Positions 21,701 to 33,160 are shown, numbered from the stretch's first letter. The stretch: 64,000 nt of DNA from Xylona heveae TC161 (GCF_001619985.1 NW_017264196.1:496001-560000), one strand, 5' to 3'. Numbers and translations are program-made. Notes: generated from the sequence alone by a model not told the origin.

Positions 21701-23403
21701 GTTGCAAGACAGCAGGCTGTCGAAAACCTTGTTCATGTCGCAATGAACCCCTTCGTACGTCGTTAACAGGCTCGTATCGTCCAGATTGCGAATTGAAAAG
21801 CTCTCGATTTCCTGTGTAGCCGTCTCTCCAAGAACGATTGAAATCATCTGCCTCAATTTCTCGGGCTGGGGGTAGATGCGGAGGATGAACAGAATCTTGA
21901 AAGTTTTCCCGTTGCTCTCGTTGAGTACGCAGTTGGCTCTCTTGCGGTCGGTGATCGATCGCGACCGGGGAAATCTTATCAATCGGAGGGAGCGGAGCCC
22001 ATGGCGATTTCACGGGCGCTGGGGGTGTAGGCTTGGCAACAAGAGTGGGCTTCTCGGGCGCTCCTTTGAGAACAAGGCCGCCGAATTTAGGTGCGGTATC
22101 AGCAGAACCACCTAGTTTCAAGACTTTTGTAGTGGAGCTGCTACTCTTGGGGGGATCGGGGGCGGGCATCGCTGCTTTTTCAGGCTCGACCTTCGAATCT
22201 GGAGCGGCAGGAGGCGGAGTAGAATGATCTTCCGTGTGGAGAGAGGTCTTAGTCCCGTCATTCCATTCGATTTCCTCGGGAGCCCAATCGTCCTCGTCAT
22301 CATCAATGTCTGCCCACTTTCCTTCTTTTCCATTGTCATCTGATTGCAGCCGAGTGGCGAGGTGAATACCGTATTGTTGCTTGAGTTCCTCGTCCGTGAA
22401 TTGCTTCGGCGGCGGAGGAGGAACAGCTGTCGCAAGTGGTCAGTAAGAGCTTGTTCAGGATATTGCAGGGAGGGCGGTGTTACGTCTGTTCTTATTCCAC
22501 ACCTTGCTGCCGTCCGGCGCCCCGCCACTACCATGAGTGCTTGCAGCAGAACTAGACCTAGTGAGCGAGTCTCGCAAGCCTCCAGTAGATTTTGCTACCA
22601 GTCGAGGCCGAGGCGTCGGCTGATTTGAAGCAGCGGAAAGGCTAGAATTACTTGGGGCTACAGTCCGTTAGCTCAAAGCCCAGGATCATTGCATCGTCAG
22701 AGTGCCTTACAGCGGTCTCCACTAAGCTTAGCAGCTGCAGCAGAGCCTGACGCAGCTTTCGCCAAGAAACTTTTCGTGACAGATGAGACAGATTTGAAAG
22801 AGGTTGGACGTTTGACCGACGCTGATCGAGTATGATGCTTTCCATTTGGCAATCCGTCAGGTTTACTGGTGTCAGTGTCTGACCCTCCGCTTCCATCCAA
22901 GGCACCTTGTCGGCCTCTATTCTCGCCATCGACTGAGGGGGTGTTGGCTCGAGATGGGTTGGAAGACTCGACTTGCTTGAATTCTGAACCAATACCAGCA
23001 ATCGACTATGACTTGTCAGCCCAGAAATTGGAAATCCCACTTCATTAAAACCTACGCTCTCGCTATCCTCATCAGCATGTTTGATAAAGGGAACGTCCTG
23101 CAAGTTAGGATTGTCTTGAACAGCTGGTGGTCCGTTCGAAGTAGGTTCTTGACGGCTAGCTTCCTCGTTTGATATCGTAGCTTTAACATTTACCTCCACT
23201 GCACCCCCGGTGGCGTTCGAGTCGATGGTCTTACTCGCAGAGACGTCGGAAGGCGAGGCGTCACCCACCGACCGTGCTTGGTTTACCACATCGTGGGTGC
23301 GCTGCTCTGCCATAACAATGTGCGGATCTGCAGTCGAAGCACGCGAGCGATCACTGTCAGAAATTTGATCTTCAAGAGCGACAGGTATATGGATTCGGCC
23401 CAT
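18780..23403 (-). CDS. Large, mostly disordered uncharacterised fungal protein
   Basis: Exons in transcript order: 23403-23056, 23005-22711, 22657-22484, 22426-18780 (1487 aa). Most of it is Ser/Pro/Gln-rich and low in hydrophobics. The clearest ordered-looking block, at about residues 270-330, reads PPPPPKQFTDEELKQQYGIH, then LATRLQSDDNG, then KWADIDDDEDDWAPEEIEW; an acidic/aromatic motif like this is unlikely to be chance. Further right there is a charged helix (MKRRREEEEREEAARRERIR, near 21130-21210) and repeated PIGPP motifs (near 20185 and 20380). WGRRVSG lies near the C-terminus. I recognise the general type from filamentous ascomycetes but cannot name a function; RNA-granule or scaffold roles would be guesses. 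Splicing of intron 1 uses acceptor CATAG, restoring SIAGIGSEFKQVES. The start ATG at 23403 (MGRIHIPVALEDQI) is preferred. Confidence 0.8.
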
Positions 23404-24282
23404 GATGGCTACAAGCTGTGGAAAAACATGACAAGAAAGCAGTGGTCGATACCTATTGTCAGGTAATAGAAGTCGCCACAAGGAAACAGCTGGCGCTTCC
23501 GCGATAATTCTGAGTATTGAAGATGTGAGATGGGGCCACAATAGGCCGGGCGTTGGTCGGCTGGGCGAAACAGACGACGGCCGTAAAGGAATACCTTACA
23601 CTAAGATAGGCAAGGTTTTCCTTGGGGAAGGAACGAAACTGCGAGGGTTCGATGTCAACCCTTGACAAGGCTAAATGACGCCTGAGAAATAGCTGATTGT
23701 TTTTGTATGAGGGAGAGTTACGAAGTTGACTCTGGTAACGGTCGAGTTGTCGCTCGGTCGTCGCCTCACGGATTCGGCAAGGTCCAAGCGCTGGCTTGGC
23801 GACATACTTTCCGAGTAACGCAACTTAAGATATCCTGAGTCACGGGCAGTAGCTTAAGCAAAGTGAATGCTCATTACTGCCTCCACAAGGCAGAAGGAGG
23901 ATTTATCTCTGCACTAGATGCCCTAAATTTAACCATATACATCGTCTGCCGTCTTCTTTTATCATGCCTAATGCTGCTTATTTACAACCCGCTCATCTGG
24001 ATTTCAAGGTCGCTGATTGCTTAAGCACGGTTAGGGCATATAACTACATCATCTACCCCTACCAGCCCTCAGTGACCCAAGTCGCTGGAAAACGTTGTTC
24101 GGCGCTGCAAGTCTACATTCACTGTTGAGTGTCACCGCAAATTATACGCATAGCACATTGAGGGATTCAACAACCATAAGACTGTCAGAAATGATAACTT
24201 CGGATTCTACCGTACAGACATGCTTCTGAATCGAGTATCCCGCGGTCGAAGGTTGTCTATCTACATACAACGCATCCCGAAT
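23404..24282. other. Intergenic / promoter region of the large disordered-protein gene
   Basis: About 880 bp between that gene's start and the 3' end of the ATP synthase f gene, both on the minus strand. The reading frame of exon 1 is open for a further 46 codons upstream without a better ATG, so part of this is probably leader. Nothing else is recognised. Confidence 0.5.
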
Positions 24283-24909
24283 TTAATGAGCATTGTTCTT
24301 GTGGTGACCTAAACATCTTATTAGCGCTACGTGAAATGAACAGCTGATTTCCAGTTGCACTTACGGAGATGGAAGTAGTAATCGTTGGCGTACGACAGGA
24401 AGAGAATACCGGCGATCACGTGGAAAATGGCTTAACAATTTAATATTAGCTTTTTATCGCAACTGGATTAGCATTTGGAGGATGCTTGTTGTGTGTACAT
24501 ACGAGCTGCGGAAGGGTTCTTTCCGAAGTAACGGGCCTGGTATCTTCCCAGAAGACCCTTAGGCTTGGGCTCAGGTGCAGCGCCACGAGGGAGCTTCTCA
24601 TAGAAGCTTACGACCCGCTGCATACGAGCAGCATCCTGAGCAGCACCAATGCCCTATATTGGTTCAATTAGCGATCTGCGGAAGCCTGTTATGATGGAAC
24701 GGACGGTATCGCAATCGCAGCGGGTGTCATTGTGGGAAAAGGGACGTATGGAGTTGGGGAGCTCGGTGTCCATCCCCTGAAGGCTGAACTTACAGATGGC
24801 GATGCCACCTAAAATTCTATTAGTGACTGAAGAATAGATTTATCAATGGGATAATACTGACCTTGGGCGGGATCAAAGTTGAGAGAGCGCGGCGGGTGAC
24901 GAAAGACAT
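24283..24909 (-). CDS. ATP17: Mitochondrial F1Fo ATP synthase subunit f
   Basis: Small single-pass subunit of the Fo membrane sector, near the dimer interface in the inner membrane. Exons in transcript order: 24909-24862, 24808-24794, 24653-24503, 24430-24365, 24308-24283 (101 aa, the family length). Exon 1 encodes the start MSFVTRRALSTLIPPK, exon 2 only VASPS (15 nt). The body continues GIGAAQDAARMQRVVSFYEK, LPRGAAPEPKPKGLLGRYQ and ARYFGKNPSAAPIFHV. One membrane helix follows (IAGILFLSYANDYYFHL) and the tail is HHKNNAH. Because the gene is cut into five small exons it is easily missed. Intron 2 is 140 nt, the others 53-72 nt. It is divergent from the complex I subunit gene. Confidence 0.93.
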
Positions 24910-25375
24910 GCTGGGCGAACTAATATTTATCAGCGCCATTGGCATTCAAAATGCATTGACAACTATATGTGCATCAAGGACAATCCTTATGTTACATACC
25001 TGAATCAGTTTAGGATGTCGTCCGTCCTACACTGTGGGATGGCAATGAGCCTCTGCTAGTGATGTTGAAGCTGGTGATGAGGTTGCAGGGCGGCTTGGCA
25101 GAGCCGATTCGCGATATTATGTAAGACGTCTCACTTTTCTGTACAGAGGTACTCTGGTACTTCTCTTTCAGGACAGACTCCTCGACTGGTAGGCGAGGAG
25201 CCTCGGAGGCCTCGGAGCTACAGCAGGCAGTCAGCCAGTGCAATAGCTCGTAGGTACCGAGGTACCCCGACCTTTGCACCCCAGATGTCCCCCAACTATT
25301 CAACCTTAGCCGCTCTCGCCATTCGAGAACTCCACACTTCCCTCTTGGGTCTGGGGTTTGATAAATATTCGAATC
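24910..25375. promoter_or_regulatory. Divergent promoter shared by ATP synthase f and complex I NDUFS4 genes
   Basis: The 466 bp between two outward-facing start codons of oxidative-phosphorylation genes. It contains a GC-rich core with the direct repeat CCTCGGAG at 25201-25208 and 25210-25217, and the repeat GGTACC-GA-GGTACC at 25253-25266. Co-regulation is plausible but is inferred only from the arrangement. Confidence 0.5.
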
Positions 25376-26202
25376 ATGTCATTACTCCGATTATCCTCTC
25401 ACTCCTGCAGAAGATTGTTCCGGCCGGAAATTACGGCTGGTTATAATATCCGTCCTTTTGGACGGCGTCACGAAAGCCAAGCACGAACTGACCCTTCAAA
25501 TGAACCTGCACCAAAGAGTAGTCCTTCGGAAGCTCCTGCGGCAAAGGCGGGGGACTCGTCTTTGATTACACAAGAGGGTCCTTTAGAGGGAGTTGCCAGC
25601 CACAAGCCAGACTATAATGCACATGTGGATCATGGAACCTCGTGAGTACTTTGTGTTCGAGAGTTCGACACGAAAGAGGTCCGTCTTAACAGTGCTTGAT
25701 AGCTCGTTCTCACCCGTTCCGAAGCGAGTAATGGATGGCAGCGAGCCCGGAGAGGCAGTTCCTGCCGCTGTTCTATCAGGTGCACCATTAGATTTACAGG
25801 CGAGGACTGTCCGGTAAGTTGGACAGCTTCAAGAGATTTCTGTCTCAGCTGGCCCACATTTGAAATCCCATCTAACCGCCACTTCTTTCCAGTATCTATC
25901 GACCAGCGAAGACGGCCACTCAGTCGGGGGACTGGCACGGACATCACTGGCGAATGGATTGGGATGTTTTGGGTAAAGGGCACCGGTGGGAAAATCCATT
26001 AATTGGATGGCAGTCTTCGGCCGATGCTATGCAAGGAACACATTTGAACTTCAAGTCAAAGGAGGATGCCATTCTCTTTGCACAGAAGCAAGGTTACGAA
26101 TATTTTGTGCAAGAGCCTAACGTACGGAAATTTGTCCCCAAGGCTTATGCAAACAATTTTGTTCACACTCCTGGGAAGCTCAAGGTAGTTAGGACAAAGT
26201 AA
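25376..26202 (+). CDS. NADH:ubiquinone oxidoreductase 21 kDa subunit (NDUFS4 family)
   Basis: Accessory subunit of the complex I matrix arm (AQDQ/NDUFS4; Neurospora 21 kDa type). Exons 25376-25641, 25703-25813, 25893-26202 (228 aa). The N-terminus MSLLRLSSHSCRRLFR is Arg/Ser-rich without acids, a typical mitochondrial targeting sequence. A disordered Pro/Ala spacer follows. The conserved domain begins at IYRPAKTATQSGDWHG (about residue 126) and contains the family blocks WDVLGKGHRWENPLIGW and FKSKEDAILFAQKQGYEYF. The C-terminus carries KAYANNFVHTPGKLKVVRTK. Both introns join in frame. The gene converges on the uridine kinase gene to its right. Confidence 0.93.
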
Positions 26203-26543
26203 CGACATTCATGTGATTGCGTCATGGCAAGTCCATGACTGATTAGACGTTCAATTTGCAATAGATATACTCATTTCTATAATGTTTTTACAATTAATAA
26301 ATAGATGACATATGAATATGTTCCTCTTTCTCCATTAGCTCGGCAAATCCTTTCACGCGCACAATGACTCCGAAAATGCGAATTTGGTGGGTATATACTT
26401 CTTCTATGCTGAATTCACGCCCGCATAAAGGGCGCATGTCATTGGCGCCTCTATCATGAAAAGGTGTTTAGAGGGTATGGAGGATATCGATCTCATTCTC
26501 ACAGCCAAAGATATTTGTGGGCCAAGCATAACCTCGAGAATCT
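26203..26543. other. Intergenic between convergent 3' ends
   Basis: The 341 bp between the stop codons of the NDUFS4 and uridine kinase genes, AT-rich in its left half (about 26240-26310). Only untranslated regions are expected; nothing else was seen. Confidence 0.55.
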
Positions 26544-28365
26544 TTAGCATCCGAAGTATCTGTCGGCTATCCATCGCTCTTCAACGTCTTCTACTACCTG
26601 ACTCACGACCACCTTGATATCAGGGAAAACGGTGAGTAGTCGATTGATCCCCAATCGTCCTCCAAAATACGTCACAAATGTGATTTTTTCTTCTGGAATG
26701 CCGTGATCGACCAAGACCTTCACAGCCATGAGAGCAGCGCCTCCACTTGACATCTGTGGATCAAGTAACAGCACGCCTTCATCCTGATCAATTTTTTCCG
26801 GCAATTTCTGATAATGTAGTTCCGGTTCGCCGGTGCGATAGTTTGTCTGGATTAGCAGACGACCAGTACGACAATCCGGGATCACCCGCTTCAGGCCGGT
26901 TTCCATGCTGCTGCCGGCCCGCAAGATTACGACAGCGCTGACCTGCGGTGCATAAGCCAAGCCAGTAGATTCAGGGACATCACTTCTTACTTCTCCTGCT
27001 GGCAACAGCCCATGATAGGTGTTTCCATGAGGTGTAGTGACTGTTGCCTCCCGGTACCGCATATTCTCCATGGCTCTAATCTCAAGTCAACTCGTGAAAA
27101 TCAATTGAGATATTGAGAGCCGGCTTACCTAGTGATGAGTAAAGTAGTTAGGCGGTCAAAATAGAAGACAAAGTCTACCTGGTGAGTTGAAGGGTTTTGA
27201 AGAATGGTGCTCATCGCAACAATTTGAGGGGTCTGTTTCAGCAGTAATACGTTGGGAGAAAGTGGCTCGTCCTTGACAGCAATCCCTAACTTATGCAAAT
27301 CATCCTGGTGTTTTTGTGATTTCTGCGTCAAGATGCGCTGAATATGTTGAACAACCATGTCTATAATCAATCAGCAATGTAGACTTGTGCGCACTAATTG
27401 AACAGTAATTGTGTTATCCTTACCGATTGCCACACGGTTTTCAATGCTCCGAGGTACAATGATGTCTATCAAACATGTTATTTAACTTGGCTATACAACA
27501 ATAAGCATCCGCACTTACCGGCATTAACCCGCTGAGGTTCTACAAAGCGATTATAATTCGGCTTCACAAATGAAAACCACTGCTTTATGCAGCCCTCTAT
27601 ATCTCTGCCCCTGTCCCGGACATCGCGGGTTACTTGCCAATGGTTGGTTAGCTGCTGGATAACAGTGGTAGAAGATGTATTAGGACTTACTTCGCCGTGC
27701 AAGGCAAACATCAAGGTCGGCTTCCGCATATATCTGCAAAGGAAAGCATTGTCAATCTAGCTCTTGGACATCAGCGTCGTAGCGAGTGGACACACCCTCA
27801 TATCCATTAATTCAACGACGCGAGGATCGTACAGTGCAAATATGCCCTCAACTACAAGAACATGAGGGGAATATATGGGGATCGTCTTCGTCTCTCGTTG
27901 ATGTTTTTCAAATGAATACACGGGGATATCTGCCTTCTTTCTGTTTTGTGGCGCATGAGCTATCGCTGATCTTCCGCCTAGCAAGGCCATTAGTAGGAAC
28001 GTACCCTTGTTTCAAGTCTCTCAATGTCTGTAGGAGAGCATCAAAATCTATGGCTTCGGGAGAGTCAAAATCATATTCGTTTCTATACGCCTTTTCAGAT
28101 TGCTCTGGCGTGAGTGGCCTATAATACGAGTCCTACGTTTAAGAAATAAGTATCCTTTTCTTTCGCAGCCATCGGAAAGCTAAGTCCGTACCATTGACAG
28201 AACAACAACCCATGGAAGATTCAAGGAAGATACGATGGCCATAGCGAGCGACGTCTTTCCAGACCCTGAGCTGCCAGCGACACCAATAATGCTGGTGTTC
28301 GCCCATGGCGGTGAGTAATGAGCCCTCTGAGGGCCGCCAATGCTCCCCATCCTATCCGAAGCCAT
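26544..28365 (-). CDS. URK1: Uridine kinase fused to a uracil phosphoribosyltransferase-like domain
   Basis: Phosphorylates uridine/cytidine to UMP/CMP in pyrimidine salvage. Exons in transcript order: 28365-28192, 28132-28005, 27940-27796, 27733-27691, 27632-27519, 27465-27424, 27360-27129, 27075-26991, 26942-26544 (453 aa). The N-terminal kinase has the P-loop GVAGSSGSGKTSLA (about residue 29), MDSYYRPLTPEQ, VLVVEGIFALYD and RDVRDRGRDIEGCIKQWF. The C-terminal UPRT-like part has the family block GEVSAVVILRAGSSMETGLK, then VIPDCRTGRLLIQTNYRTGE and a PRPP-loop-like LLLDPQMSSGGAALMAV. The two-domain layout is that of eukaryotic Urk1/UCKL1 proteins. The last intron (26943-26990) is 48 nt, a multiple of three and free of stops, so it could pass as coding; removing it restores the conserved GEVSAVVILR. 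Confidence 0.92.
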
Positions 28366-28863
28366 GATTGACAATACTTGAAAGTGCAAAGGAGGATACT
28401 TTTATGTCATAGCTCTGATGACTTGGTTCCACGACATTCAGTAGCGGGTAAGGAAAAAGGACAAACTATCAAAATTCCCGAGAGCGTATCAGGAACACTT
28501 ATCGGGCTGATTATGGTGTTGTTTGCAGCGTATCTGATAAAAGTATCTGGTATCTCCACTGTATCTTTCACCCAGTTCAAAGTCACGGACTCACGTGCCT
28601 CTCGCGCTTAATTGGGGCTTAAGGGTGCGTTGTGCTCAGACCAGGCGAGCTTATGAAAACTCGACTACGCTAAAGTGGAGCTCCCTTCCCACTTCCACTT
28701 CTCATAACTTCCGACCTTCTTCCCTCTTCTTCCTTTCTTTCCATCTCCATCTGCTTTTGCATTTTGGACTTTTGCGCGCATCAGCCTTCCGCCATCGCAT
28801 CATTGATGGCATTTTCCTACCGACTCATGGACTCACGGTGATCGGGTTGGGCTGTCTTTAATC
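28366..28863. promoter_or_regulatory. Divergent promoter region, URK1 / GID8
   Basis: The 498 bp between outward-facing starts. The right part (about 28680-28770) is C/T-rich on the + strand, like a fungal core promoter or leader before GID8. No specific factor site is assigned. Confidence 0.5.
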
Positions 28864-30114
28864 ATGGTGCGTGGAGCTGGTGCGTGGAGCTGGGCCATGG
28901 CTCCCAAGCTCCGTTCAATCCTGTTCTGGAGCTGAACTCACCGGTTTGTCGTTCAGACATCCTCTACTACTTCGACCGCGACTCCAACGCGGCACCCATT
29001 TGAGCGGCTGGTTGACGATGCTCGTCCTTCGAAGACGTGAGTAGCAGTTTCCACAGTCTGACATCTCTACTTCCCTTCCCTTTTCATGATGTTTTTATAA
29101 CAAGTTGGGAATCTCTCTGAAATATAATTGAGGAGAAACTTTGTTTACTTGTATCTCTGATGCGCATTACTACTTCACCTTAAAGTCGTTTATCCCGCAG
29201 ACTTTATCAGTATGGCTGACATGGAAGCTATCGATAGTGACATCAACTTCGTAATCATGGACTACCTCGTCACTGAGGGTTATCCGTCAGCAGCGAAAAA
29301 GTTTGCTCTGGAAGCAAATATTCAACCTGCTGCGGACATTGAATCCATTCAAGAGCGCGTGGAGATACGAAACGCTCTTCTCCGAGGGGATATAGAATCT
29401 GCTATAGATGGGATTAATGAACTAAATCCTCAGGTTAGCCTTTTTTTACTTTCTGCTCTGGCCCCTCATCGCATTTGCTATGATTATACATCAGTTTCAT
29501 GCACCACTCATATACCTCTCGGGGTGTTGATGAGAAAAAACTCACTACTTCAGTCCTCAGTATGAGCAAATGAATCACTTTTGTCTTTTTATTAATCCTA
29601 AGAGATGGAGAGCACTGCTAATTCTGCATTGCAGATACTGGATTTGGATGCATCCTTACATTTTGCGCTCTTGAGGCTTCAATTGATCGAGCTGATTCGC
29701 ACTTGCACTGTATCGTCTAATCCCGATATCACCGCTGCACTCAACTTCGCGACCAGTCAGTTAGCGCCCCGTGCGCCAACTAGGCCTGAATTTTTAGAGG
29801 ATCTGGAACGCACAATGGCCTTACTTATATTTCCCTCAGATAGCCTAGCGCCTCCGCTCGCCGCTTTGCTGGATCCGAGTCTACGAAAAGCGGTAGCGAA
29901 CCGGGTCAATGAAGCCATTTTGAGCAGCCAGGGTGCGAGAAGAGAGGCCAAGATTCGTAATCTTGTGCGTTTACGCGCTTGGGCCGAGTCGAGGGCTCGC
30001 GAAAATAAGAAGGAAATTCCTGAATTAATCCCACTGGGGCTCGATGGCCCGGATAACCTTCACAGCGAATCTCTTTTCCAAACCAACGGAGGGGCTGAGC
30101 CCATGGTTACTTGA
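28864..30114 (+). CDS. GID8: GID/CTLH E3 ligase subunit GID8 (LisH-CTLH-CRA)
   Basis: Scaffold subunit of the GID/CTLH ubiquitin ligase, which in yeast degrades gluconeogenic enzymes. Exons 28864-28866, 28957-29036, 29238-29433, 29635-30114 (252 aa). Exon 1 contributes only the ATG; exon 2 gives TSSTTSTATPTRHPFERLVD, as in fungal homologues. The LisH motif follows (DINFVIMDYLVTEGYPSAAK, about residues 29-48), then the CTLH segment (ERVEIRNALLRGDIESAI). The CRA region starts LDLDASLHFALLRLQLIELI and runs to the C-terminus. An alternative start at 29212 inside intron 2 (MADMEAIDS) runs straight into exon 3 in frame and would give a shorter protein with an intact LisH. The two larger introns (2 and 3) are both 201 nt. 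Confidence 0.88.
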
Positions 30115-30678
30115 GCTTATATTTTTTTTTTTCTTCCTTGCTCAATGCCACGACGATACGAATACGCTCTTGCTGGGACGAATTGGGGTCACATGGCGCA
30201 CTGGTAATGACGTTAGTTGGAATCTTAGATCTGCTATTTCCTGTGGTGTTCTCAGCGGTTGTAAACGCAGAGATTATTCGAGATTTCCCTGCAATTAGAT
30301 CATTAATTTATATTTGATGCTTGAAATTTAAATACGGCACCTCAGCTTCATTCAATTGCAAAATTCATCCATGATTTCTAATGTGAAAAGTCTTGTTTTT
30401 TGATGGCTCGGTCGGAACGGAGCTTTGAATCTGATAAGAATGCGAGGCTCCAGCTTGGGGCTAGCGTCACGGGCTAAACTCGGACCGCAAAAGAACTTTT
30501 GGTTGTTGCGGCTCAAAAAGTTTCCCCGCGAAACAAAAAAACATCCAGCAGACCTGTCAATTCACGATACCTAATTTTGAAAGTTTGATTCATTTTCATC
30601 GTGGAGTTCATTTCAATCTCTGTCTAACGAATTTGAGCTGCTGACCGTGCTCGGTCCGTCTCTCTAATTGCGGTCACA
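30115..30678. promoter_or_regulatory. Intergenic: GID8 3' flank and ESF1 promoter
   Basis: About 560 bp. The left half is AT-rich. Upstream of ESF1, CGCGAAA occurs at 30527-30533 within TTTCCCCGCGAAAC; this resembles the cell-cycle SBF/MBF-type element, but a seven-base match is weak on its own. Confidence 0.45.
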
Positions 30679-33160
30679 ATGTCCAAGCCTTCACAGCAGA
30701 AGGCGCCCAAGGGCGCTCAAAATGCTAATCTCTCTGGCGCCGTCATAAGTACGCATTTTTCTCCAGGAAATTCAGATAGCATATATGAAAGAAAGCTGAC
30801 AGTTTTGTCCAGATGATCCCCGGTTTGCCAATATTCACAGCGACCCTCGCTATCAACTTCCTAGTAAAAAGCATACCCATGTGAAACTCGATAAGCGGTT
30901 TTCGCGCATGCTGCGAGATGAAGATTTTTCGAAGAAAGCATCGGTCGATCGATATGGGCGCAAATTGCCCAAAGGAACCGGTCGGAAAGAATTGGAAAGA
31001 TTTTACCGGGTGGATGAGGACGAGGGGGGCGATCAGGATGAAGAAGAGCCCAGTGACCTGGAAAGTGTCGAAGCCGATGCAGTCGACGATGACGACATCG
31101 TTCGCAAGGAGCTTGCCCGCGTGGACAAGAGGTATGATCCCGCTCGAGATGGAGGATTTTCCTCATCAGATGAAAGTTCATCGGACGAAGAGTCCGAGGA
31201 AGACGAAGTGGAGGATGAGGAGGAAGAGACCGGATTCAGTTTTCCAGACAGACAATTGGATCAGCAACCTGCTGTTCCGATGGGCGATATCACATCTAGA
31301 CTGGCTGTGGTGAATCTTGACTGGGATAATATTCGCTCTGCAGATCTCATGGCAGTGTTTTCTAGTTTTGTGCCTCCTTCCGGGAAAATTCGTAACATTT
31401 CAATCTATCCTAGCGAGTTTGGCAAGGAACGCATGGAGAAGGAAGAAGTGGAAGGACCTCCACGGGAAATCTTCGCAAGCCATAGCAAGAGAGAAGAGGA
31501 CGAAGAGTCGGACTCCGAGCGCGGATCGGATGACGATGACGATGACGAAGAAGATGAGAGAATCAAAAAATCCATTCTCACAGAGGATACCGGCGAGGAG
31601 TTCGATTCTGCCAAATTAAGGCAATACCAGCTTGAGCGACTACGATACTACTACGCCGTAATTACCTGCACATCTCCCGAAGTTGCCAAAGCCATATACG
31701 ATGCTACGGACGGCACAGAATACCTTACTACAGCCAACTTCTTCGATCTACGCTTCGTCCCGGACGACGTTAGTTTCGAGGACGACAAACCACGCGACGA
31801 ATGCGATCAGATTCCCAACGGATACCGTCCGAACGAATTCGTCACTGCAGCGCTGCAGCACAGCAAAGTCAAGCTGACCTGGGACGAGGACGATCCGCAG
31901 CGGAAGGAGGCGCAGAAGCGTGCATTCACCGGTTCTCGCGCTGAACTTGACGAGAATGACCTAAAAGCATACCTCGCCAGCTCAAGCTCAGAGGACGAGG
32001 GCGAAGACGGAGACGAAGCGAATGAAGACTCGGAATCCGAGGACGAGAAACCAGCGGCGGATGAAACCGCCACCAAAAAGCCTTCTGAGAAACTTTCCAA
32101 AAAGGAAGCAGAACGGCAACGCATGCGCGCTCTTCTCGGCCTGCCTGTTGATAAGCCGTCATCCTCATCATCATCAAAGAGTAAAACCAGCAGTGCTCCT
32201 GTCGGCGACATGCAAGTCACTTTCACACCAGGTCTATTGTCCGGGGAGAACGGCGGCAAGTCATCTGTGTTCGAGAACGAGCCTGAACGCGACGAGACCA
32301 CCGTCGAGAAATACGTCCGCAAAGAAAAGGAACGCAAGGCGCGACGAAAGGAGAAACTCAAGTCCGGTCGCAACCCGGAAGCCGACGCTTCTACGACTAC
32401 CGATAAGAACGACATCCACGACGAGTCCTCCGCCTCGGAATCTGCCTCTGAGGGCGAAGACGAAGAAGAAGAAGACCTCGGCTTCAATGACCCCTTCTTC
32501 ACCTCCGCACCCACGAAAGAGTCCAAATCCGCCGTCAAGAAGCGCAAACAAGCCGAGCGCCGCGCCCAGGACGCAGACGCTGCCAAAGACGCCGAGGCCG
32601 CCGCCCGCCAACGCGCCGAGCTCGAACTCCTCATGCTCGACGACAAGGGTGGTGCCGCCGCCGGTGCCTCTGGCGATGGCGGGGCCGCAGAGCCCCATGT
32701 CGCTCATTTCGACATGAAAGAGATCCAAAAGGCCGAAAAAGACGCTGCCAAACGCGGCAAAGCCAAGCGGAAGAACAAGAACAAGGCCGGAGCCACTACT
32801 ACTACAGATTCCGTGCAGGATGATTTCCAAATGAATGTCAGTGATCCGCGGTTTACCAGTCTCTTTGAAAGCCACGATTTCGCAATCGACCCTACGAATC
32901 CGCGGTTCAGCGGCACAAAGGCCATGAAAGCCCTGCTGGACGAAGGCCGTCGAAAGAGAAGCCGTCGCGAGGTAGATGCAGAAATTGATGACAGACCCGC
33001 AAAAGACGAAGGTCGCAAACCGTCCAAAGTCGCAAAATTGAGCGCACCGGATGCGGGTGAAGAAGCAGCAACACCGCAAGACGGTGTCGATTTACGCAAA
33101 TTGGTGGAGAAGGTGAAGGGGAAAAGCAAGAATGCTACTGCTGCGAACAAGAAGCGGTAG
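30679..33160 (+). CDS. ESF1: Pre-rRNA-processing protein ESF1
   Basis: Nucleolar protein needed for early 18S pre-rRNA processing in the small-subunit processome. Two exons, 30679-30748 and 30813-33160 (805 aa). The start MSKPSQQKAPKGAQNANL runs across the intron into INDPRFANIHSDPRYQLP, a conserved opening. ESF1 blocks follow: VDRYGRKLPKGTG, RLAVVNLDWDNIRSADLMAV, and RKLRQYQLERLRYYYAV-like (KLRQYQLERLRYYYAVITC). Long acidic Asp/Glu/Ser tracts alternate with Lys/Arg helices, as usual for nucleolar proteins. A C-terminal NUC153-type block reads DPRFTSLFESHDFAIDPTNP followed by RFSGTKAMKALLDEG. The tail is basic and probably carries a nuclear/nucleolar signal. Together with URB1 and RPA12 it makes ribosome synthesis a theme of this window. 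Confidence 0.94.

Noticed and set aside
29434-29634. Possible box C/D snoRNA in GID8 intron 3 (TGATGA at about 29529)
   Set aside because: No CTGA D box at a suitable distance and no terminal stem.
31405-33079. Long minus-strand open frames opposite ESF1
   Set aside because: Shadow frames of the acidic/basic low-complexity coding strand; ESF1 itself is unmistakable.
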